Of a stretch of 42,051 nt of DNA, positions 26,758-34,102 are shown piece by piece. Below the pieces are notes generated by a model that was not told the origin of the DNA, did no database searches, and saw only the letters and a list, made by a program, of their open reading frames with translations. Made by a program: the position numbers and the translations under genes. Position 1 is the stretch's first letter. Each line of letters opens with the position of its first letter. Source of the stretch: Candidatus Marinimicrobia bacterium CG08_land_8_20_14_0_20_45_22. GTDB lineage: Bacteria > Fidelibacterota > UBA2242. Where the stretch lies: assembly GCA_002774355.1 (NCBI GenBank), contig PEYN01000033.1, positions 1-42,051 on the forward strand, in the 5' to 3' direction.

Positions 26758-26786
26758 AATTTAAAGATTCATATCTCATTTTGCAA
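26758..26786 (-). promoter_or_regulatory. Promoter of tRNA-Thr
   Basis: On the minus strand TTGCAA (26786-26781) is followed after 17 bp by TAAATT (26763-26758). The predicted start lies about 6 nt before the tRNA 5' end at 26744, a typical arrangement. Confidence 0.6.
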
Positions 26787-27104
26787 ACAGGTTGCATTCA
26801 ATTCATCCAGTTCATCTGAAAACGCCGGAAGCCGTCTATCAATCTCCCGCTAAATTGAAGACCGATGCCGCAAAAACATCAGCCGATCGCCGGCGATCGT
26901 GGCGAAAAAATACGAACGCGCTTTATCGGAAAAAGACCGATTAATTGAACGCTTGCGCTCTGGACAAGCTACTTGAAAATATTTTCTTGACAATTAATCG
27001 GATATGTGAGAACTTTGTATTAGAAGCAAGGTAGATGTTGTCAAAAGTTGACAGTAACTATTAACAAACCCAAAAATTGAGAAACCGCAATGGAGCGTAC
27101 CAGA
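26787..27104. other. Intergenic region without a recognised gene
   Basis: This stretch has no convincing coding gene. A short open stretch around 26875-26976 could encode a ~35-residue charged helix but lacks a good start, so it is unproven. TTGACA at 26987-26992 has no good -10 box at 17 bp; a Bacteroidetes-type reading (TTG, 20 bp, GAACTTTG) is possible. An inverted repeat TGTCAA-AAG-TTGACA occupies 27039-27053, 52 bp before the next gene. Confidence 0.5.
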
Positions 27105-27347
27105 ATGGACGAAAATTTTAACTCAATAGGGAAGAAACCGACACCGTTGCCCTTCGACAGCAAGATTAACGAAAAATGCGCAAAGTGCCAAAACGACATC
27201 GTGTATCGCCGGAGCTCCTATTTTGGAATCAAGACCTATTACAAAATCTGCAATTTCTGCGGATATTATCAGGTCATTCCCAAAGAGGTCTGGAAAGAAG
27301 TAATCAACCGTACAAAACCTGTCAAACCTCAGGAACGCGCCGAATAA
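27105..27347 (+). CDS. Small zinc-ribbon protein
   Basis: This 80-residue protein has two Cys pairs, CAKC and CNFC, about 20 residues apart, a layout that binds one zinc ion. The rest is charged, with a basic tail (KPVKPQERAE). I start it at ATG 27105 because GGAG lies 9 bp upstream (27092-27095); ATG 27090 would add five residues. No family name is recognised. It stands alone, 176 bp before the mqnB-like gene. Nucleic-acid or protein binding would be a guess. Confidence 0.65.
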   Translation: MDENFNSIGKKPTPLPFDSKINEKCAKCQNDIVYRRSSYFGIKTYYKICNFCGYYQVIPKEVWKEVINRTKPVKPQERAE

Positions 27348-27523
27348 TTTCTCTCGCGAGTCGACATGGCTTGCGTCGTTTTCCAACAGATTCCGATTTA
27401 TTAATATTACAATTCGTCAGGCGGGTAAGATATCTCACAGGAGTGCATTTATTTTCACGATTTCTCTAAAAAATTGCGTAAATTTTTACCAGTCGTATAA
27501 ACGAATATCTTAAAATTGCATAC

Positions 27524-28165
27524 GTGAAAATTTTATTAGTTTCCGCCACGCGAAAAGAACTTCATCCTGTCAAAAAGGCGATTCGGGCTTCTTTCCCACA
27601 AACCAACGGCATCGAATTCTACTTTCTTTCGGTCGGCATCGGGCTTCGTAACTCCGCTATGGTAATGACGAACAATCTCAGCATCTCGGTCAGATACGAT
27701 CTCGCGATCAACTTCGGACTTGCCGGTTCGCTATCACCTCAACTAAACGTTGGCGATGTTTTCTTCCCAACCTCTTTTCATGCTTTCCAGAATGGGGCGA
27801 TTAAATCGGTCAACCCGATAAACACTTCAAACCGAGTGTCAGATGGATTGCCGGAAACATGGATTCGCGGCGGCTTGTTCTCATCGGAAAAGCCGATCGT
27901 TTCCACCGAACAAAAATCTTCAGTGGTTTCCGCATCCGGCGCTCTTGCCGTTGATATGGAAGCCTTCGCACTCTTAGAATCTTGTCGTCGCGCTGATATT
28001 CCGTTTATATCGTTAAAGATCATTTCCGATCAGGCAGATTCCACGGCGATTTGGACGTTTTTCCGCGAACTAAATAAAAATCTCGCCGTTTTATCGGTCG
28101 AAACCATGCGTTTGATTCGGCACATTTTAAAACAAACGGAGTCGATCTATGGACGATCCGGGTAA
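27524..28165 (+). CDS. mqnB: Futalosine hydrolase-like nucleosidase
   Basis: The 213-residue protein belongs to the PNP/MTAN nucleosidase fold. It begins MKILLVSATRKEL, has the phosphorylase-type loop INFGLAGSLSPQLNVGDV, and carries the ligand-binding VDMEAFAL. The C-terminal KIISDQAD supplies the catalytic Asp region. The short length and N-terminus fit MqnB, which releases hypoxanthine from futalosine in menaquinone synthesis. An MTA/SAH nucleosidase is the alternative. The start is GTG 27524. No other mqn gene is in the window. It overlaps the glycosyltransferase gene by 17 bp. Confidence 0.72.
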   Translation: MKILLVSATRKELHPVKKAIRASFPQTNGIEFYFLSVGIGLRNSAMVMTNNLSISVRYDLAINFGLAGSLSPQLNVGDVFFPTSFHAFQNGAIKSVNPINTSNRVSDGLPETWIRGGLFSSEKPIVSTEQKSSVVSASGALAVDMEAFALLESCRRADIPFISLKIISDQADSTAIWTFFRELNKNLAVLSVETMRLIRHILKQTESIYGRSG

Positions 28166-29006
28166 AGTATCTATTATCATCCCGACTTACAACCGGGCAG
28201 AAGTTCTCGAGCGCGCGCTAATGTCGGTTTTCTCGCAGACATACGAGAATTTCGAAATCATCGTCATCGACGACGGCTCAACGGACAACACCAATGCCGT
28301 TATCTCCAAACACGCCGACAAAATCCGATACTTTTCTAAATTTCATGCAGGCGTTTCTGCGGCGCGAAATCTTGGACTGGAAAAATCTATCGGCACGTGG
28401 GTCTGCTTTTTAGATTCAGACGATTACTGGTTGCCGGAAAAGCTGGAAATGCAGATGGCTTACACCGCAAAAAACCCCGGCATGATGATCGTCCAAACCG
28501 ATGAGAAATGGATCCGAAACGGCATCTTTGTCAATCCCATGAAAAAGCATCAGAAACACGGTGGCTGGATTTTCAAACAGTGCTTACCGCTCTGTATCGT
28601 CAGTCCGTCCGCCGTGATGGTTCACCAGAAAGTCTTCAACGATGTTGGCGTCTTCGACGAGAGTTTTCCAGTCTGCGAAGATTACGATCTGTGGCTGAGA
28701 ATTTCCCTGAAATATCCCATCGGCTTAATTTCGGAAAAACTGATCGTCAAAACCGGTGGACACGCGGATCAGTTGTCCCGCAAGTACTGGGGAATGGATA
28801 GGTATCGCGTCCGCGCTCTGGAGAAAATTCTATTGGTAGAACTGACGGTGGAACAAAAATGGCTCGTCTTACATGAAATTGTCAGAAAACTTACCGTGCT
28901 TGCTAAGGGACGCGAAAAACGCACCGAATCACAAAACATTTACAGCAACAAACTCCTCAAATACGAGAAAATTCTACATGATTTCATTGCCGATCAGCAA
29001 TCTTAA
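28149..29006 (+). CDS. Family 2 glycosyltransferase
   Basis: The 285-residue enzyme has a GT-A fold: VSIIIPTYNRAEVLERAL at the N-terminus, IVIDDGSTDNT, the metal-binding DSDDYW near residue 98, and the acceptor-side CEDYDLWLR near 177-185. It transfers a sugar from a nucleotide donor, probably to a surface glycan. There are no membrane spans. It overlaps mqnB by 17 bp and the next gene by 29 bp. Donor and acceptor cannot be told. Confidence 0.88.
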   Translation: MDDPGKVSIIIPTYNRAEVLERALMSVFSQTYENFEIIVIDDGSTDNTNAVISKHADKIRYFSKFHAGVSAARNLGLEKSIGTWVCFLDSDDYWLPEKLEMQMAYTAKNPGMMIVQTDEKWIRNGIFVNPMKKHQKHGGWIFKQCLPLCIVSPSAVMVHQKVFNDVGVFDESFPVCEDYDLWLRISLKYPIGLISEKLIVKTGGHADQLSRKYWGMDRYRVRALEKILLVELTVEQKWLVLHEIVRKLTVLAKGREKRTESQNIYSNKLLKYEKILHDFIADQQS

Positions 29007-29931
29007 AATCGACAGAATCGACTTTTCCGACCGGATGTTTGATCTATTCTATCCGATAAGAGCGAACGCACAGATTTCAAACAAACCAGATTCCCTTCAA
29101 TTGCCTGCGCTCGTTCAAATTTCACCATCCGGTTACCGGATCATCATCGGAAGAGAGTGGCTCGAATCCCGCAAATCGGACGAATCCGTTCCGGCTTTCA
29201 TTCTTCTAGAAAACGAAATGGTAATCAACGAGCTCCGCATTTCCGCCAATTACGTACGGCTTTTCCGTCCCCTGATTCCAACCGAAGTCGCCGGAATTGT
29301 TCGTGTTTTAATTGCCCAAAAAACTGCGAGAGAAACGATTGCCAAGACGCTTTTTCCGGAAATCGGCTTGTCGCCGAATATTAAACTGATCGACGCTTAC
29401 CTAAATTGCCTAAACCTCGACCCAAACATCGCAGAATGGCTCATTGGGAAAAACGCGCCACAAAAGACATGGTTTGCGCTGTCAACGCTGGATCGAGAAT
29501 TTCAAGCCGAACTAGTTTTGTTGCTCGACAAAACCCGGCCGACGCTCAGCATTTTGGAGGAAATCGTTCGGAACATCCGCGAAACTGCGATTCGTGAAGA
29601 AATGGATACTCCCCAAATCCTCACGAAGATCGGATGGAAGACAGTTCTCGAAAATCCCGATCTGACGGAGTCAGACAAGATTGCCAGCCTTCGGCAAGAT
29701 ATCACACGAATGCGGTTTCCGTTGCTGTCATCACACGCAAGCCGAGCCGAAGCGTTCTGGCAAAAAATCAATGTGCCACCGAACGTCCACATTTCCTATG
29801 ATCCCACATTCGAGAAAAAGGAACTGACGCTTGATGCGATTCTCGCCTCGCCCCAAGACATCAACACGTTGGAGCAATTCTTCAACGACGACAACCGCCG
29901 CAATCTGAACGAACTCCTCGAAAACCTGTAA
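28978..29931 (+). CDS. ParB/Srx-like domain protein paired with a radical-SAM gene
   Basis: The 317-residue protein resembles ParB-type proteins in order of parts. The segment ALVQISPSGYRIIIGREWLESRK and VPAFILLENE (residues ~38-80) is like the ParB N-terminal domain. A helical middle has RLFRPLIPTEVAGIVRVLI and helices like the ParB helix-turn-helix (TARETIAKTLFPEIGLS). LNLDPNIAEWLI is followed by TLDREFQAELVLLL. I start it at ATG 28978; a longer start at 28873 would lie far inside the glycosyltransferase gene. The stop is followed six bases later, in the same frame, by the radical-SAM start. ParB-fold proteins can bind CTP or DNA, but the role here is unknown. Confidence 0.6.
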   Translation: MISLPISNLKIDRIDFSDRMFDLFYPIRANAQISNKPDSLQLPALVQISPSGYRIIIGREWLESRKSDESVPAFILLENEMVINELRISANYVRLFRPLIPTEVAGIVRVLIAQKTARETIAKTLFPEIGLSPNIKLIDAYLNCLNLDPNIAEWLIGKNAPQKTWFALSTLDREFQAELVLLLDKTRPTLSILEEIVRNIRETAIREEMDTPQILTKIGWKTVLENPDLTESDKIASLRQDITRMRFPLLSSHASRAEAFWQKINVPPNVHISYDPTFEKKELTLDAILASPQDINTLEQFFNDDNRRNLNELLENL

Positions 29932-29937
29932 AATATC

Positions 29938-31080
29938 TTGAGTATCATTCGGAAAATATTCGTTTCTGCTTCCGCACAAAATGACGCGTTAACGCGCCAA
30001 ACGCTGAAAGACTTTCCAAATATTATACCAGAAATTTTAGAAGACCGCGACGACCTGTCCAATCGGAATGATTTGCCGGACTCCAAACAGGTTCTATTTC
30101 TCACGCGCTCCAAAGGCGACGTCGTCAAGGATTGCCCCGGAACGTCGAAGGATTATCTGTGCTGTCAGTATCGCGTCATTAATCAGACGCAGAACTGTCC
30201 ATTGAACTGTACCTACTGTATTCTCCGGTTCTATTTGAACTTTCCGGCAACGTTAATCTTCACGAACGTTGAAGACATCCTGCCGGAAGCGGCAACTAAA
30301 ATTCAACGCTACCCAAAGCGCCTGTTCCGAATTGGAACCGGAGAACTTGGCGATAGTTTGGCGCTCAGCGGATCGCGCTATTTCGCCGAACGCGCCGTAA
30401 AATTCTTTGCTAATATGCCGAATGTCCTATTCGAACTTAAATCCAAGACGACGTATATTAACTCAATTATGCCGCTCAATCATGGCGGGAAAACCATTCT
30501 ATCGTGGTCTCTCAATCCCCAGGAAATTATTCGGAAAGAGGAGTCGGCGGCGGCGAATCTCTCCGAACGGCTTTCGGCGGCAAAGCGCGCGCAGGATGCC
30601 GGTTTTCTCATTGGATTTCACTTAGACCCAATCATCAATTTGCCTGATGGCAACCGCCTCTATTCGGAGCTCTGTGAGGCGATTTACGATGCTGTCGATC
30701 CGGCAGGAATCGCATGGATCAGTCTCGGCTCGCTAAGATTTCCGCCATCGATGAAAGATGCGATGATAGAGCGCTATCCGAAATCCGCTCTTCCTTACGG
30801 CGATATGATTCGCGGAATCGATGGGAAACTGCGGTACGTCCGCCCGTTGCGCGTTTCGATGTATCGACCGATCTATCAGAGCCTAATAAGCATCCCGAAT
30901 CCGCCATTCATCTATTTTTGCATGGAAAGTTCAATCGTTTGGATGGAAACGACCGGCTTCACGCCCGAAAACAACAGCCATCTGGACTATCTTTTTGCTG
31001 AAAGTCTGCACCGCCGCTTTCCCGACCGTTATCCAATGAAGCCGGAGCGGGAAGAATATAACCAAGAGTGTATATTTTGA
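29938..31080 (+). CDS. Radical-SAM protein related to spore photoproduct lyase (SplB-like)
   Basis: The 380-residue protein carries the 4Fe-4S motif CPLNCTYC (Cys87, Cys91, Cys94) followed by ILRFYLNFP, as in the spore photoproduct lyase family. Downstream are RIGTGELGDSLAL and FLIGFHLDPII. The region where classical lyases have their hydrogen-donor Cys (Cys141 in Bacillus, from memory) reads GTGELGDS, without Cys. It is therefore unlikely to be a standard lyase, and DNA repair or another radical reaction is open. The start is TTG 29938, the first usable start after an in-frame TAA at 29929. No ribosome site is evident, so it is probably coupled to the ParB-like gene. Confidence 0.82.
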   Translation: MSIIRKIFVSASAQNDALTRQTLKDFPNIIPEILEDRDDLSNRNDLPDSKQVLFLTRSKGDVVKDCPGTSKDYLCCQYRVINQTQNCPLNCTYCILRFYLNFPATLIFTNVEDILPEAATKIQRYPKRLFRIGTGELGDSLALSGSRYFAERAVKFFANMPNVLFELKSKTTYINSIMPLNHGGKTILSWSLNPQEIIRKEESAAANLSERLSAAKRAQDAGFLIGFHLDPIINLPDGNRLYSELCEAIYDAVDPAGIAWISLGSLRFPPSMKDAMIERYPKSALPYGDMIRGIDGKLRYVRPLRVSMYRPIYQSLISIPNPPFIYFCMESSIVWMETTGFTPENNSHLDYLFAESLHRRFPDRYPMKPEREEYNQECIF

Positions 31081-31171
31081 GGATTCTTTCATACCAAAGT
31101 CGACTCACAAATACAGACAATCCAATTCAACCTAATCAAACATAATAACCCCAATTAACTTTATCTATTGT

Positions 31172-31432
31172 TTGTTGACAAATTCACCTCCTCCGCCTAA
31201 TGCAATGATCGGTCACTGGGTGGGTGAAGGCGAAATCGCCGTCAACTGGACGGAACAGCGCAAACTTCATCTGGACATCGTCATTGACGCCCACGGAAAA
31301 GTCACGGGCAAAGTCGGCGACGCGGAAATCATCGACTCGCATTTTGGAAGAAACCACCCGATTGCGCGCCTGTTTGGTAATCCGCCGTAGTGGATGGCGG
31401 TGTTCAACGTGGTGCTGAGTCCAATTGATTAA
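31172..31432 (+). pseudogene. Fragment of an unidentified beta-rich protein
   Basis: A frame from TTG 31172 (or ATG 31205) gives HWVGEGEIAVNW, LHLDIVIDAHGKVTGKVGDAEIID, which looks like one lipocalin-type beta-sheet unit. It stops at TAG 31388-31390, continues in frame for 13 more residues (WMAVFNVVLSPID) and ends at 31430-31432. No signal peptide or ribosome site is present. I read it as a truncated or decayed gene. The rest of the 450-bp gap (31081-31530) holds CAAYCTAAYC-like low-complexity sequence at 31116-31156 and nothing else recognisable. Confidence 0.4.
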
Positions 31433-31530
31433 GTTTTCAGAAGGAAGTTCAACCGATCTTTATTGTCACGTTCTACGAGTAGTGAACGGAAATGCTTGCA
31501 TTTCTCGTCCCGCCGTTTTAGAATCTGTCG

Positions 31531-32664
31531 ATGGTTTTTCGATTACTTTTATCGGTCGTTTTGCTGGCATCGGTTGGCTTCGCGGCGAAACCGTGTCGGG
31601 TGACATTTGTAGTCGAATCGTCGGGATTAAGCGGTTCCGCGTCAGTCTTTATCACCGGCAATCAAAAATTGCTCGGTAACTGGAATCCGGCGAAAGTACG
31701 TCTTCAGCTGCTCGGCAATCATCGTTTTGGCAAAACGTTTACGTTTCCGTCTGGAACATTCGTCAAGTATAAATTCATGAAAGGCGGTTGGGGTCAAGAA
31801 GCGGCTGATGAAAACGGCGGCGCATTTCAGAATTTTCTAATTGATGTTCGTCGGGATACAACGCTTGTCCATCCGATTCGGTACTGGTTGGATGGAAAAG
31901 ATCGTCCGGTGAGCGGTCAGATTACCGGTCGCGTCGAATATTTCCGAAGCGTCGCCGGAAAAGGCATCAATCTGCGTAACATCGTCGTCTGGCTACCGCC
32001 GGATTATGAAAGCGACTCAACCCGGCGTTATGCCGTTCTCTACATGCACGACGGGCAAAATATTATCGATCCGCGCACATCTTCGTTTGGCGTCGATTGG
32101 CAGGCGGACGAAATAGCTGACAGTCTGATCCGCTCCGGTAAAATCGCGCCGTTTATCTTCGTCGGAATTTATAACACGGCTGACCGGACGGCGGAGTACT
32201 CACCGACGCGGAAAGGCTCGGCGTACAGCGATTTTATCATTCGCACCGTCAAGCCGATGATCGACAAAAAGTACCGGACATTGCCGGATCGCGAGCATCC
32301 CACAGTCGCCGGTTCATCGATGGGCGGACTCATTTCGTTCATGCTGGTTTGGGAGCATCCGGAAGTGTTTAGCCAAGCGATCTGCATGTCGCCTGCATTT
32401 AAGATCGACCAAATTGATTACGTGAAAAACGTTCAAAAATATTCCGGCAAGAAGAAACCGATCCGGATTTATATCGACAACGGCGGCGTTGGGTTGGAAA
32501 CGCGCCTTCAGCCGGGAATTGACGACATGCTGACGGCGTTGAGTGAAAAAGGATATATCCAAGACCGTGATTATTTTTGGGTGAAAGATTTAACAGCCGA
32601 ACACAACGAATCGGCGTGGGCAAAACGTTTGCCGAATGCGCTGATTCGGGTGTTCGCGCAGTAA
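31531..32664 (+). CDS. Exported esterase with N-terminal CBM20-like domain (Fes/EsxA type)
   Basis: The 377-residue protein has a signal peptide (MVFRLLLSVVLLASVGFAA). The N-terminal ~100 residues resemble a CBM20/CBM48 starch-binding module: VFITGNQKLLGNWNPAKVRL and YKFMKGGWG. An alpha/beta-hydrolase of the esterase-D/enterochelin-esterase type follows. It shows YAVLYMHDGQN, nucleophile Ser in AGSSMGGL, Asp in YIDNGG and His in TAEHNE. Such proteins cleave acyl esters of sugars or siderophores outside the cytoplasm. The substrate is unknown. No clear ribosome site precedes ATG 31531. Confidence 0.85.
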   Translation: MVFRLLLSVVLLASVGFAAKPCRVTFVVESSGLSGSASVFITGNQKLLGNWNPAKVRLQLLGNHRFGKTFTFPSGTFVKYKFMKGGWGQEAADENGGAFQNFLIDVRRDTTLVHPIRYWLDGKDRPVSGQITGRVEYFRSVAGKGINLRNIVVWLPPDYESDSTRRYAVLYMHDGQNIIDPRTSSFGVDWQADEIADSLIRSGKIAPFIFVGIYNTADRTAEYSPTRKGSAYSDFIIRTVKPMIDKKYRTLPDREHPTVAGSSMGGLISFMLVWEHPEVFSQAICMSPAFKIDQIDYVKNVQKYSGKKKPIRIYIDNGGVGLETRLQPGIDDMLTALSEKGYIQDRDYFWVKDLTAEHNESAWAKRLPNALIRVFAQ

Positions 32665-32697
32665 TTAATATTAACTGATTGTTTTGAAAGGAATGAA

Positions 32698-34092
32698 ATG
32701 AAAAAACGATTGATTTTTACGGTAGTTGTATTGAGCGCCGGAATCATTTTTGCCGGGATAAAACCGGATGGTGAATTGACGTGGGATTTCATCCGTCAGG
32801 TGCAGAAAAGCGTCGGCGCCGACCCGTCAGTTCGCGTCTGGACAAATGCGGTGACCAATTCGAACGTCAAGCAAATGACGCTCAACCGGGAAATCGTCAA
32901 CGGTCACAACGAAACATTCAGCCTGCGAATCAAGACGGAAGGCATCACCGATCAGAAAAGTAGCGGCAGATGCTGGATGTTCGCCGGATTTAACATTCTG
33001 CGCCCCGCAGTCATTAAAAAATATAATCTCGCTAAGTTTGAGTTTTCGGAAAACTATCTGATGTTCTGGGACAAATTCGAGAAAGCAAACGCTTTTCTTG
33101 AAATGATAATCGAAACAGCCAAACGCGACATTGACGATCGCGAGGTTCAGGCGCTTCTGACCGATCCCGTTCCGGATGGCGGCTGGTGGAATTATTACGC
33201 TACATTGATGGAAAAATACGGTTCGGTTCCAAAGGAAATCATGCCCGAAACGATGAACAGCGAGAAGACCGATTATCTTAACAAAACTCTCAATCGCTTG
33301 GCCGTTCGCGTGGCAGTGGATTTGCGTTCAATGAGCGCTCAAGGAAAGAAGATCGAAGAACTCCGGAGATATAAAAACGATGCGCTGAATCAGTTTTATC
33401 GCCTGCTGGTTGTGCATCTCGGAAATCCGCCGGAGCAATTTGTCTGGCGCGTGAAAGATAAGAATGAAAAGCTGATCGAAATGACCTGCACGCCGCAGAG
33501 TTTTTATCAGGAAGCAGTCGCGGTCGATCTGAAATCATACTTCACGCTTTGCGATTATCCGGCAAAGCCCATTAATAAACATTATTCAATCAATTTCTGC
33601 CGGAATATGTACGATCAGCCCGATATGGATTTTGTAAACGTTCCCGTCGAGCGAATGAAAGATTTGGCATTTACCATGATTCAGGACAGCCTGCCGGTTT
33701 ATTTTGCGGCGGACGTCAGTTGGAACATGGACAAAGATCACGGAATCATGGCGGAGAATCTGTTTGACTACGAATCGGTGTTTAATATCAATTTAAAAAT
33801 CGGCAAAAAAGAGCGGTTTCAATATCGCCTTTCCACGCCGAATCATGCGATGGCGTTCATCGGCGCCGATATGCAAAATGGTAAACCAAACAAATGGTTA
33901 GTCGAAAATTCTTGGGGCAAGGATGCCGGAAGTGGCGGACTCTGGGCAATGTATGACAAATGGTTCAATGAGTACGTTTTCGTTGTCATCATTCCAGAGA
34001 AATATTTGCCGGAAGACCTAAAGACGATCCTGAAGACGAAACCGGAGGCGATTCCGGCATGGGATACAATGCGTTCGGCATTTTCAAAGTAA
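32698..34092 (+). CDS. Exported papain-fold peptidase of the bleomycin hydrolase/PepC type (C1B)
   Basis: The 464-residue protein has the C1B active site. QKSSGRCWMFAGFNILR carries catalytic Cys92, NHAMAFIGAD the His and VENSWG the Asn. The usual PepC is cytoplasmic, but this one begins with a clear signal peptide (MKKRLIFTVVVLSAGIIFA), so it should act in the periplasm or outside. Length is normal for the family plus the signal. The start is fixed by AAGGAATGAA before ATG 32698. It likely trims peptides. The metallophosphoesterase gene follows after 10 bp. Confidence 0.9.
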   Translation: MKKRLIFTVVVLSAGIIFAGIKPDGELTWDFIRQVQKSVGADPSVRVWTNAVTNSNVKQMTLNREIVNGHNETFSLRIKTEGITDQKSSGRCWMFAGFNILRPAVIKKYNLAKFEFSENYLMFWDKFEKANAFLEMIIETAKRDIDDREVQALLTDPVPDGGWWNYYATLMEKYGSVPKEIMPETMNSEKTDYLNKTLNRLAVRVAVDLRSMSAQGKKIEELRRYKNDALNQFYRLLVVHLGNPPEQFVWRVKDKNEKLIEMTCTPQSFYQEAVAVDLKSYFTLCDYPAKPINKHYSINFCRNMYDQPDMDFVNVPVERMKDLAFTMIQDSLPVYFAADVSWNMDKDHGIMAENLFDYESVFNINLKIGKKERFQYRLSTPNHAMAFIGADMQNGKPNKWLVENSWGKDAGSGGLWAMYDKWFNEYVFVVIIPEKYLPEDLKTILKTKPEAIPAWDTMRSAFSK

Positions 34093-34102
34093 TTTAATTC
34101 GG

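Noticed and set aside
26875-26976. Short + strand frame encoding a charged helix (AKKYERALSEKDRLIERL)
   Set aside because: No start codon or ribosome site and too short to support; possibly a decayed gene end.
26987-27015. TTGACA with a possible promoter for the zinc-ribbon gene
   Set aside because: At 17-bp spacing the -10 is GAACTT, a poor match; only a weak Bacteroidetes-type reading remains.
29938-31080. True spore photoproduct lyase and therefore a spore former
   Set aside because: The enzyme lacks the expected donor Cys region and the rest of the window shows a diderm T9SS organism.
31425-31679. Open + strand frame between the fragment and the esterase
   Set aside because: It mostly overlaps the esterase gene in another frame and has no family features.
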